A stretch of DNA of 5,693 nt from Cyanobium sp. NIES-981 (GCA_945907085.1 CAMDSS010000136.1:1-5693); one strand, 5' to 3'. Counted from the first letter of the stretch, positions 1 through 5,421 are shown. The notes: generated from the sequence alone by a model not told the origin. Made by a program: numbers and translations.

Positions 1-279
1 GTGGATGAGGCGGTCTGCATTGGCTGTCGCTATTGCTCCCATGTGGCCAGCCATACCTTCGTGGTGGAACCGGATTGGGGCCGCTCCCGCGCCATCCGCC
101 AAGACGGTGACAGCACCGAGCTCATCCAAGAGGCGATCGACACCTGTCCGGTGGATTGCATCCATTGGGTGGCCTATGGGGCCTTGCCGGAACTTGCATC
201 CCAATTGGCCCAGCAGGTCATCCATCCCCTTGGGTTGCCCCAGCCCGCCAGGCTCAAGCGCACCTTGCCCCGGCCATGA
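1..279 (+). CDS. [4Fe-4S] ferredoxin, cyanobacterial/chloroplast type (5' end outside window)
   Basis: This is a small electron-transfer protein expected to carry one [4Fe-4S] cluster in the cytoplasm. The visible part has 92 residues. The cluster ligands are the CIGCRYC motif (Cys6, Cys9, Cys12 of the visible part) and Cys49 of TCPVDC, the usual CxxCxxC...CP spacing; Cys53 is an additional, non-ligand cysteine. The stretches TFVVEPDWGRSRAIRQDGD and TCPVDCIHWV are typical of the ferredoxin family found in cyanobacteria and in chloroplast J-domain/ferredoxin fusion proteins. The GTG at base 1 is probably an internal valine, because family members usually have some tens of residues before the first cysteine; the gene is therefore taken as partial. 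Its TGA stop (277-279) overlaps the ATG of the reductase gene as ATGA, so the two are probably translationally coupled and may work together. The electron partner is not known. Confidence 0.88.
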   Translation: MDEAVCIGCRYCSHVASHTFVVEPDWGRSRAIRQDGDSTELIQEAIDTCPVDCIHWVAYGALPELASQLAQQVIHPLGLPQPARLKRTLPRP

Positions 280-1532
280 GCATGAGGGTGCCAACCCGCC
301 GTTTTGGCCGCACGGGCCTGGCCATGCCGGTGTTGTCGTTGGGCGGGATGCGCTTTCAACAGAGTTGGAGTGATCTCCCTGCCGATGCGATCACGGCGGC
401 GAGTCAGGCCAACCTGCGGGCCACCCTGGAGAAAGCGGTGGCAGCTGGTTTTCACCACATCGAAACCGCCCGTCACTACGGCACCTCCGAGCGCCAGTTG
501 GGCACGGTGCTGGAGCAGGTGGGCGATCCCCAGCGGATCGTGCAAACCAAGGTGCCGCCCAATCCCGACCCTGGGGTGTTTGAAGCCGAACTGCAAACCA
601 GTTTTGAGCGTTTGGGCCTGGCGGTTGGTGGGCGGTTGGATTTGCTGGCGATTCACGGCATCAACCTCGAGGAGCACCTCCACCAGACCATCCGCCCTGG
701 CGGATGCTTGGAGGTGGTTCGCCGTTGGCAAGCAGAAGGCCGCATTGGCCATGTGGGCTTTTCGACCCATGGCTCCCTGGCGTTGATCGAAGCGGCCATC
801 GCCACGGATCAATTCGATTTCATCAACCTGCATTGGTATTTCATTCGCCAGGACAACCGTCCGGCGATTGATCGGGCCTTGGCCCATGACATGGGTGTGT
901 TTGTGATCAGCCCCACCGACAAGGGTGGTCATCTGCATAGCCCTTCAGCGCGGATGGTTGAGCTGTGCGCGCCGCTCCATCCCATCGTTTTCAACGACCT
1001 GTTTTGCCTTTCCGCCCCAGGGATTCACACGATCAGCGTGGGGGCTGCCCACCCAGGCGATTTGGATGCCCACCTCGAGGCTGTGGCGCTCATGGATGGG
1101 GCCGGCGTCCTGTTGGCGCCCATCGTGGAACGGTTGGAGCAGGCCCGCCGTGAGGCGCTGGGTGAGGCCTGGTTGGCCACCTGGCAGCAGGGTCTGCCCG
1201 AGTGGACGGATACCCCCGGCGAGATCAACCTGCCGGTGCTGCTGTGGCTGCACAATTTGTTGGTCGCTTGGGACCTCGAGGGCTATGCCAAGGCGCGCTA
1301 TGGCTTGATGGGCCAGGGCGGCCATTGGTTCCCCGGGGCGAATGCCGATGCTTTTGAACCCACTGCTTTTGAGGCCGATGGGGCTTCCCCTGCCCCAGGC
1401 GGTGGTGTTGATGAAGCCCAGTTGCGTGGCGTCCTCTCGAGCAGTCCTTGGGCGGCTGAAATCCCGGCCATTTTGCGGCAGCTCAAGGCCCGGCTGGGCG
1501 GTCAAACGCTGCAGCGATTGACCAGTACCTAG
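276..1532 (+). CDS. aldo/keto reductase with C-terminal ferredoxin-like region lacking cysteines
   Basis: This is a predicted NAD(P)H-dependent oxidoreductase of the aldo/keto reductase superfamily, 418 residues, cytoplasmic, substrate unknown. The N-terminus (RRFGRTGLAMPVLSLGGM) is the first strand region of the TIM barrel. The catalytic tetrad can be placed at Glu63 (normally Asp), Tyr68 in TARHYGTSE, Lys92 in QTKV and His127 in LLAIHG. The Glu-for-Asp change fits my recollection of the COG1453 branch rather than decay. After the barrel, residues about 295-355 hold the segment PGEINLPVLLWLHNLLVAW and later GQGGHWFPGANADAF. These match the C-terminal extension of COG1453 proteins, which usually binds Fe-S clusters, but here it has no cysteine. 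The start at 276 was chosen because it gives an ATGA overlap with the ferredoxin stop; ATG 282 is an equally plausible alternative and no Shine-Dalgarno sequence decides. An open frame reaches upstream to 156 but lies inside the ferredoxin gene. The TAG stop overlaps the rsmG stop on the other strand. Confidence 0.88.
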   Translation: MSMRVPTRRFGRTGLAMPVLSLGGMRFQQSWSDLPADAITAASQANLRATLEKAVAAGFHHIETARHYGTSERQLGTVLEQVGDPQRIVQTKVPPNPDPGVFEAELQTSFERLGLAVGGRLDLLAIHGINLEEHLHQTIRPGGCLEVVRRWQAEGRIGHVGFSTHGSLALIEAAIATDQFDFINLHWYFIRQDNRPAIDRALAHDMGVFVISPTDKGGHLHSPSARMVELCAPLHPIVFNDLFCLSAPGIHTISVGAAHPGDLDAHLEAVALMDGAGVLLAPIVERLEQARREALGEAWLATWQQGLPEWTDTPGEINLPVLLWLHNLLVAWDLEGYAKARYGLMGQGGHWFPGANADAFEPTAFEADGASPAPGGGVDEAQLRGVLSSSPWAAEIPAILRQLKARLGGQTLQRLTST

Positions 1533-2275
1533 CCAGGGGGCTGGGGTGGGGCGCCGAGGGGTTGTTTGCTGGGTATGCCAACGGCCCGCGGATAGGTTTT
1601 CGGGCAGGGCCCGAGCGGCTTCAACACCAGGGCGTGGCGGATGCCTTTGCCCCCGGGTAGGTCGCGTTTGCGGCACTGTTCAATCCCTGCGTTGAGGGGA
1701 AGGCAGGCCTTCTCCAGGCTGTCTTGGTCGCTCGGATCCCATTGGCCCCGGTAGAGAAGTGCTCGGCCCTGGGGATTCAGCAGCGGCACCAGGTATTCAG
1801 CAACCACAGGCGCACTGGCGACGGCCCGGGCCATCGCCCAATCAAACTGGCCGCGGCAGGTTCGCCCGCGGCCAGTTTCCTCAATGCGTTCGCAGCGCAG
1901 GCTCACCCGATCAGCCAGGCCCAGCTCCAGGGCCATGGCCCTGACCGCTTCCACCTTGCGACCCACGGAATCCACCAGGGTGAGTTGGGCCTGGGGCAGG
2001 GCAATGGCAACGGCCAGTCCGGGAAAGCCTCCACCAGTACCGACGTCGATCAGGTGCAGGGCCTCCTCTGGCGAACGTTGCAGCAGGGGAACCAGGGGCC
2101 AGAGGCTGTCGAACACCTGGGAAATCCAGTAGTCGTCACCTTCAACCAGGCGGGTGAGGTTGAGGCGACTGTTCCAGGTGCGGAGCTGCTCCTGCAGCTC
2201 TACGAACAGCCGCTCCTGGACGGCACAGGGGGCCCAGCCGAGCTCTTGCCAGAGGGCGTGGTGATCATGGGCCAT
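1529..2275 (-). CDS. rsmG: 16S rRNA (guanine527-N7)-methyltransferase RsmG (GidB)
   Basis: RsmG methylates N7 of G527 in the 530 loop of 16S rRNA using S-adenosylmethionine; in other bacteria its loss can give low-level streptomycin resistance. The product has 248 residues, a usual length for this group. The N-terminal part has the family pattern TWNSRLNLTRL (about residues 33-43) and FDSLWPL (about 55-61). The SAM-binding motif is IDVGTGGGFPG (Asp77 to Gly86), followed by LTLVDSVGRKVEAVR, then MARAVASAPVVAEY. The C-terminus GPCPKTYPRAVGIPSKQPLG is the conserved RsmG end. ATG 2275 (MAHDHH) is preferred because homologues begin close to the LWxxLGW segment. The frame stays open upstream to 2365, but that extension would run into the divergent J-protein gene and resembles no RsmG sequence I know. 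No clear Shine-Dalgarno sequence precedes 2275. The gene stands alone on its strand and is convergent with the reductase gene. Confidence 0.95.
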   Translation of the reverse strand: MAHDHHALWQELGWAPCAVQERLFVELQEQLRTWNSRLNLTRLVEGDDYWISQVFDSLWPLVPLLQRSPEEALHLIDVGTGGGFPGLAVAIALPQAQLTLVDSVGRKVEAVRAMALELGLADRVSLRCERIEETGRGRTCRGQFDWAMARAVASAPVVAEYLVPLLNPQGRALLYRGQWDPSDQDSLEKACLPLNAGIEQCRKRDLPGGKGIRHALVLKPLGPCPKTYPRAVGIPSKQPLGAPPQPPG

Positions 2276-2331
2276 CCACTCAGGCGGCAGCGGTGATCTT
2301 CCTAGGATCCCCCAGCCTGGGTTCGGGCCCT
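2276..2331. promoter_or_regulatory. divergent intergenic region between rsmG and the J-protein gene
   Basis: This 56-base gap is the only real non-coding stretch in the window and must hold, or overlap, the start signals of two divergent transcripts unless promoters lie in the coding ends. It contains CCTAGG (2301-2306) overlapping GGATCC (2305-2310), and just after it the perfect inverted repeat CCCAG-C-CTGGG (2311-2321). I see no convincing -10/-35 pair on either strand, and the short palindromes may be chance at this GC content. If the J protein starts at GTG 2293 instead of 2332, the gap shrinks to 17 bases. Confidence 0.4.
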
Positions 2332-2775
2332 GTGACAAGCCTGCCGCTGCCACCTTTACCGCCATCCCTACCTGCCAGCTACTACGCCGTGCTGGAGGTG
2401 GAGCCGGAGGCCACCACCGAGGAGCTGCGCCAGGCCTTCCGCACCCTGAGCAAGCGCTACCACCCCGATACCACCAGCCTGCCGCCGGTTGAGGCCGCGG
2501 CTGCCTTTCAGCAGCTACAGCAGGGGTATGGGGTGCTCAGTGATCCCCTCTCCCGCCAGCGTTACGACGCTGAGCTGTTGGCCCTGCGCCAGATGCTGCT
2601 GGCCCAGGTTCCCCTTTGGCCCTCGTCCCCCCTGCCATCGGCCGGGCCAGTCCAGGGGGCAACCCGGAGGCCCCTATCCGGCGGCGAGTGGCTGGCACTT
2701 TTACTCTTGGGGGGCACATTGCTGCTGAGCTTGGCCCTAGGCCTGGGCTTGGCTTGGCTGAGGGGAGAGGTTTGA
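2332..2775 (+). CDS. J-domain protein with C-terminal membrane anchor
   Basis: This is a DnaJ-type co-chaperone that should stimulate the ATPase of an Hsp70 (DnaK) at a membrane surface. The product has 147 residues. A proline-rich leader (PLPPLPPSLP) is followed by the J domain at about residues 17-82: YYAVLEVEPEATTEELRQAF, the diagnostic HPD tripeptide at 44-46, and the helix ending in LSDPLSRQRYDAEL. A loose proline/glycine-rich linker leads to one hydrophobic segment at about 120-143 (WLALLLLGGTLLLSLALGLG) and a very short RGEV tail, so the protein looks tail-anchored with the J domain in the cytoplasm. It has no G/F region, zinc-finger or substrate-binding domain of a full DnaJ. The start could be GTG 2293 (160 residues, 17 bases from rsmG) or GTG 2332; 2332 is preferred because it leaves room for divergent promoters and removes an unfamiliar leader. 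The gene ends one base before the DUF3143 gene. The client is unknown. Confidence 0.85.
   Translation: MTSLPLPPLPPSLPASYYAVLEVEPEATTEELRQAFRTLSKRYHPDTTSLPPVEAAAAFQQLQQGYGVLSDPLSRQRYDAELLALRQMLLAQVPLWPSSPLPSAGPVQGATRRPLSGGEWLALLLLGGTLLLSLALGLGLAWLRGEV
2761..2770 (+). promoter_or_regulatory. Shine-Dalgarno sequence of the DUF3143 gene
   Basis: The run AGGGGAGAGG contains GGAG and GAGG and ends six bases before ATG 2777. It lies inside the last codons of the J-protein gene. It is among the clearest ribosome-binding sites in the window and fixes the DUF3143 start. Confidence 0.7.
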
Positions 2776-2776
2776 G

Positions 2777-3073
2777 ATGGCGACACCACCAACATCGGAG
2801 GCGCTGACCCCAGACGAGCCCACATCAGAAACCCCCCTGTATCACCATCCCCTGCCGGCCCTGGAGGCCTGGTTGGCGTCGATCGGTGCCCAGCAACAGC
2901 GTTCCCAACCCTGCTGTTGGGATCTCCATGGCCCCGAATGGAGTGCCCAGATTGAGCTGGAGGTGGAGGAGTTAAAAGTGAGTTGGCACAACGAAGGCCG
3001 GGTGAGCGTGCGGCATTTTCCCTATGGCTTGTCCCGCTCGGATGCGGAGGCGGCGATTCTGGCGGGCCCCTAA
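2777..3073 (+). CDS. DUF3143 family protein, cyanobacterial, function unknown
   Basis: This 98-residue soluble protein belongs to the cyanobacterial DUF3143 family, for which I know no established function. A variable, acidic/proline N-terminus (residues 1-20) is followed by the conserved core: LYHHPLPALEAWLASIGAQQ (about 21-40), CCWDLHGPEWSAQIELEVEEL (about 46-66), VSWHNEG, and the ending RHFPYGLSRSDAEAAILAGP. It has no signal peptide or membrane segment. The two adjacent cysteines (CCW) could be a redox or metal feature but may only be chance. The ATG lies one base after the J-protein stop and has a strong Shine-Dalgarno sequence, so the two genes are almost certainly co-transcribed, and the protein may act with the J protein. 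Its TAA stop overlaps the TAG stop of the convergent small membrane protein gene. Confidence 0.85.
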   Translation: MATPPTSEALTPDEPTSETPLYHHPLPALEAWLASIGAQQQRSQPCCWDLHGPEWSAQIELEVEELKVSWHNEGRVSVRHFPYGLSRSDAEAAILAGP

Positions 3074-3225
3074 CGGCAGAGCTCGGTGCGGTCTTCCTGT
3101 GGGGTCGATAGGGGACCGCAACTCACCCAGCGCACGATCCGAATTTCCACATCGGTGAAGGCCACAAAGATGCCTCCGCAGAGGAGAACAAGCAAAGCGG
3201 AAATCCACCAGGTTTGTTTGTTCAC
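3070..3225 (-). CDS. small single-pass membrane protein at the end of the biotin operon
   Basis: I do not recognise a named family for this 51-residue product. It starts at GTG (3225-3223), which overlaps the bioD stop as GTGA, so translation is probably coupled to bioD; no Shine-Dalgarno sequence is visible. Residues about 5-23 (TWWISALLVLLCGGIFVAF) form one hydrophobic helix following a short NKQ N-terminus. The remaining hydrophilic part, TDVEIRIVRWVSCGPLSTPQ and a tail EDRTELCR, is probably outside the bilayer and carries two cysteines (36 and 50). An open frame continues upstream to 3702 but lies inside bioD and is an antisense-free shadow of it. The tight overlap and the well-formed helix suggest a real gene; conservation in relatives would settle it. 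A link to biotin metabolism is only inferred from position. Confidence 0.65.
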   Translation of the reverse strand: MNKQTWWISALLVLLCGGIFVAFTDVEIRIVRWVSCGPLSTPQEDRTELCR

Positions 3226-3944
3226 AGGGAGTTGGCGATTGCTTTCAGTGCTATGGCCAATGTATGGGCGAGGCCTTGACTTTGCCATTGGCGCTCGAGC
3301 GCTTGGGCATCGAGGCGATCGAGACGGGGGAGTTGGGCGAGCACAGGAGCTCCGGAGAGCTCGGTCAAGGTGCGCGGGTTGTCGGGGTGGGGTGGGCCAT
3401 TGAGCACGAGCCCCAGCAGGGGGATGTTTCGATGGCGCAGGGCCTCCACCGACAGCAGGGTGTGGTTCAAGGTGCCCAAGCCACTGCGGGCCACCAGCAC
3501 CACCGGCCGTTGCCACTGGGCTATTTGCTCGATTTGAAGCCAGTCCCGTCGTAGCGGCACGAGCAGCCCCCCGGCGGTTTCGACCACCAAAGGCCCCGCA
3601 ACCTTGGGGAGGGCAAGGCGCTCTCGTTCGATGCGCCGGCCGTCCAGTTCGGCGGCCCAGTGGGGAGAAACGGGGTTGCTGAGCCTGTAACTCTCCGGGC
3701 AAATGCGCTCAGCCGGAAGCCCCAGCAGGGCTTGGATCCAGCCGCTGTCGCCGCCGTGCTCGATGCCGCTTTGCACCGGCTTCCAGTAGTGGGCGCCAAG
3801 CCCCTGCACGAGCAGGGCGCTCACCACGGTTTTGCCCACATCGGTATCGGTGCCGCAAACAACCAGCTGGGGAGGGAGTGCTTTTCTCGTGTCTTGACCC
3901 GTGCCCATGTCGTTGGCCGTTTTCCAGTCTTCGTCTGATGTCAT
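3222..3944 (-). CDS. bioD: dethiobiotin synthetase BioD
   Basis: BioD is the ATP-dependent cytoplasmic enzyme that uses CO2 to turn 7,8-diaminopelargonic acid into dethiobiotin, the penultimate biotin step. The product has 240 residues. The P-loop CGTDTDVGKT (Cys30 to Thr39, Lys38) is the family signature. It is followed by WKPVQSG with the substrate-binding Lys55, the VVETAGGLLVPL motif that helps hold Mg-ATP, VLVARSGLGTLNHTLLSVEA, and LLGLVLNG of the nucleotide-recognition region. The start at ATG 3944 is preferred because it overlaps the bioC stop as ATGA. ATG 3908 would give 228 residues, nearer the usual family length, with a weak GGAA upstream, so it remains possible. The frame stays open far upstream (to 4616), but that part is a shadow of bioC. 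The stop overlaps the start of the 51-residue membrane protein gene. A gene for BioA, the preceding enzyme, is not beside it. Confidence 0.95.
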   Translation of the reverse strand: MTSDEDWKTANDMGTGQDTRKALPPQLVVCGTDTDVGKTVVSALLVQGLGAHYWKPVQSGIEHGGDSGWIQALLGLPAERICPESYRLSNPVSPHWAAELDGRRIERERLALPKVAGPLVVETAGGLLVPLRRDWLQIEQIAQWQRPVVLVARSGLGTLNHTLLSVEALRHRNIPLLGLVLNGPPHPDNPRTLTELSGAPVLAQLPRLDRLDAQALERQWQSQGLAHTLAIALKAIANSL

Positions 3945-4729
3945 GGCGTCAGCCGTTTGCCCACCAGCAGTAGTACTTCCCAACCCAGGGTTCCCCCCGG
4001 GGGCCAGTGCTGCAGGAGCCGGCGCAGTTGGCTGGGATGGAGGGGCTTTTGCCTGCTGGCGGAGGCCCCGAGCTGCCGGACGTCGCGCAGGAAGGTGAGG
4101 CCATTGCCGCAGGGCTGGGTGAACCGCAGCGGCTGGCAGGTGTGCATCAGCAGATGGCGCCGTGCTGCGGCAACCAGGCCCTTGGCGCTCGGTAAGGCCA
4201 GCCCGGTAAAGGGCACCTGGGCGGCCGCGGCGGCCTGATGCCATTGGGGAAAACTCCCCGCCGTGGGCACGGCTAAGGCCAGCCAGCCCCTCGGGCGGAG
4301 CGCTGAGCACCAGAGCTCGAGTTGCTGGATGGGGTCGTCCAGCCATTGCAAGGCAAAGCTGGAGGTGAGCAGGGCGGGTTGTTCGAGTTCGCTGGGTAGC
4401 CCCGCGTTGAGATCCCAGAGCAGCGCGCCCTGGGCCTTGGCGATGGGATTGCACGCCAGCAATTCGGGGCAGAAATCGACTTGCAGCAAGGGTGGCTTGG
4501 CCTGGGCGTCGACCTCTTGGAGGGCCTGGGCCTGCTCCCTGAGGGCTTGGCCCACCAGGCCGCTGCCGGCGCCAAGGTCGGCCCAGGCACCCGGCGGCAG
4601 GGGGAGGGAGAGGCAATGGCGGGCCAGGCGCCAGGCGATGGCCCGTTGCAGCTTGGCGTGGCCGTTGTAGTGGTCGGCTTGCCGGCCAAAGCGGTGCCGC
4701 ACCTGCTGGCTAAAAATCTGGCTGCTCAT
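3941..4729 (-). CDS. bioC: malonyl-ACP O-methyltransferase BioC
   Basis: BioC uses S-adenosylmethionine to methylate the free carboxyl of malonyl-ACP, disguising it as a fatty acid primer so that fatty acid synthase can build the pimelate chain. The product has 262 residues. The N-terminus VRHRFGRQADHYNGHAKLQR (residues 10-29) has the BioC pattern of an F-x-x-x-A-x-x-Y helix followed by A-x-L-Q. The SAM motif is WADLGAGSGLVG (Asp51, Gly53, Gly55, Gly57), followed by a VDFCPELL strand. The later LTSSFALQWLDDP and LALAVPTAGSFPQWHQA segments correspond to the family's LQW and methyl-transfer region. ATG 4729 was chosen over an in-frame ATG at 4747 because it overlaps the hydrolase stop as ATGA and begins MSSQIFSQQV, like family members. 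Annotation pipelines might call it only a methyltransferase, but the motifs together with the biotin neighbours make BioC the best reading. Confidence 0.92.
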   Translation of the reverse strand: MSSQIFSQQVRHRFGRQADHYNGHAKLQRAIAWRLARHCLSLPLPPGAWADLGAGSGLVGQALREQAQALQEVDAQAKPPLLQVDFCPELLACNPIAKAQGALLWDLNAGLPSELEQPALLTSSFALQWLDDPIQQLELWCSALRPRGWLALAVPTAGSFPQWHQAAAAAQVPFTGLALPSAKGLVAAARRHLLMHTCQPLRFTQPCGNGLTFLRDVRQLGASASRQKPLHPSQLRRLLQHWPPGGTLGWEVLLLVGKRLTP

Positions 4730-5421
4730 CCCAGGGGCTCGAGCCAAGCCAGGGCCATGGGGAGCACTGGGCTGCCTAGGAAGCAGTGCCCCGCCCCTTG
4801 CAGGGTGATCCGATCCGCCTGGGGCAAGCAGGCTGCCAGGGCTTCGGTGGCTTCCCGGGCCAGGATTTGGTCAGAACCTGCCTCGATCAGTAAGACCCGG
4901 GCCTGCTGGGGGAAGCCATCCGGTAGCCCGGACGTCTGGGCGAGGGCATCGAGGTCGCGGGTGAGCCGCTGGCGACCGATTGCCGAGAGACCCGAGTCAA
5001 AAGGGGTTGGGGTTAATAGTGCCGGATCCGCCGGAGCGGCTGCCCGGGCGAGGAAATCGGCCAGCATGGTTTCGCCCCGGTTGCTGCGCAGTTGCCCAGC
5101 CATCGCCTCGATGGCCAAGCGCAGGCGCCGGCCCGCCTTGCCTTCTGGAATGAAGCGGCCAAAGCTGGCCAGGAGCACCACCGCATCGGCTTCGGACAGC
5201 ACCTCAGCTGGCAGCAGGTGGATTCCCATGGAATGGGCGATCACCACCCTTCGCTGGCTGGCGTTGGGGGGGGCTTCGTTCCAGTGGGGTTCGACCTGGC
5301 CCAGGTAGCCGTAGCCCCTGTCGCCGCTTTGCCAGGACCAACCCCGGGATTGGCAGGCCTGGCGCCATGGGGTCCAGCCGTGGCTGTCGCCGGCCCATCC
5401 GTGCATCGCAATCAATTGCAT
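4726..5421 (-). CDS. bioK: alpha/beta hydrolase, pimeloyl-ACP methyl ester esterase (BioK/BioH role)
   Basis: This enzyme is expected to cleave the methyl ester of pimeloyl-ACP methyl ester, ending the BioC-primed elongation and releasing pimeloyl-ACP for BioF. The product has 231 residues, somewhat shorter than E. coli BioH, with an alpha/beta hydrolase fold. The N-terminal MHGWAGDSHGW (6-16) gives the oxyanion loop. The nucleophile elbow is IAHSMG with Ser64. Asp184 in EAGSDQ and His212 in GAGHCFLG complete a triad in the usual order. The position between bioF and bioC is that of bioK, the BioH replacement described in Prochlorococcus and Synechococcus, so BioK is preferred, although from sequence alone it could be called a BioH-like hydrolase. 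ATG 5421 is supported by GGAG five bases upstream (within bioF) and gives a 10-base overlap with the bioF end; ATG 5406 would cut the first strand. The stop overlaps the bioC start. Confidence 0.85.
   Translation of the reverse strand: MQLIAMHGWAGDSHGWTPWRQACQSRGWSWQSGDRGYGYLGQVEPHWNEAPPNASQRRVVIAHSMGIHLLPAEVLSEADAVVLLASFGRFIPEGKAGRRLRLAIEAMAGQLRSNRGETMLADFLARAAAPADPALLTPTPFDSGLSAIGRQRLTRDLDALAQTSGLPDGFPQQARVLLIEAGSDQILAREATEALAACLPQADRITLQGAGHCFLGSPVLPMALAWLEPLG

Noticed and set aside
1..3. GTG at base 1 as the true start of the ferredoxin
   Set aside because: It lies only five codons before the first cluster cysteine, where family members have a longer N-terminus, so it is more likely an internal valine at the window edge.
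131..140. GGCGATCGA-like sites here and near 3314 as copies of the cyanobacterial HIP1 palindrome GCGATCGC
   Set aside because: Neither is a full match, and both fit ordinary codons; no exact HIP1 copy was seen, as in many picocyanobacteria.
156..275. Upstream extension of the reductase frame
   Set aside because: It lies wholly inside the conserved end of the ferredoxin gene in another frame and adds 40 residues unlike any aldo/keto reductase N-terminus.
174..938. Long open frame (254 residues) on the minus strand opposite the reductase gene
   Set aside because: It is the antisense shadow of a well-supported gene in GC-rich DNA; its product is low in recognisable motifs and overlaps the real catalytic core.
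945..1676. Open frame of 243 residues on the minus strand across the reductase/rsmG junction
   Set aside because: It overlaps two confident genes, and the composition (Pro, Gln, Arg rich) is typical of a shadow frame.
1724..2296. Open frame of 190 residues on the plus strand opposite rsmG
   Set aside because: Antisense of conserved rsmG codons; no domain or ribosome-binding site seen.
3945..4616. Upstream extension of the bioD frame by 224 codons, suggesting a fusion
   Set aside because: It is an out-of-frame reading of bioC; the P-loop at residue 31 from ATG 3944 is where BioD proteins begin.
4481..5308. Open frame of 275 residues on the plus strand opposite bioC and the hydrolase gene
   Set aside because: Both opposing genes have clear catalytic motifs and coupled starts; this frame is Ser/Arg/Ala rich with no motif.
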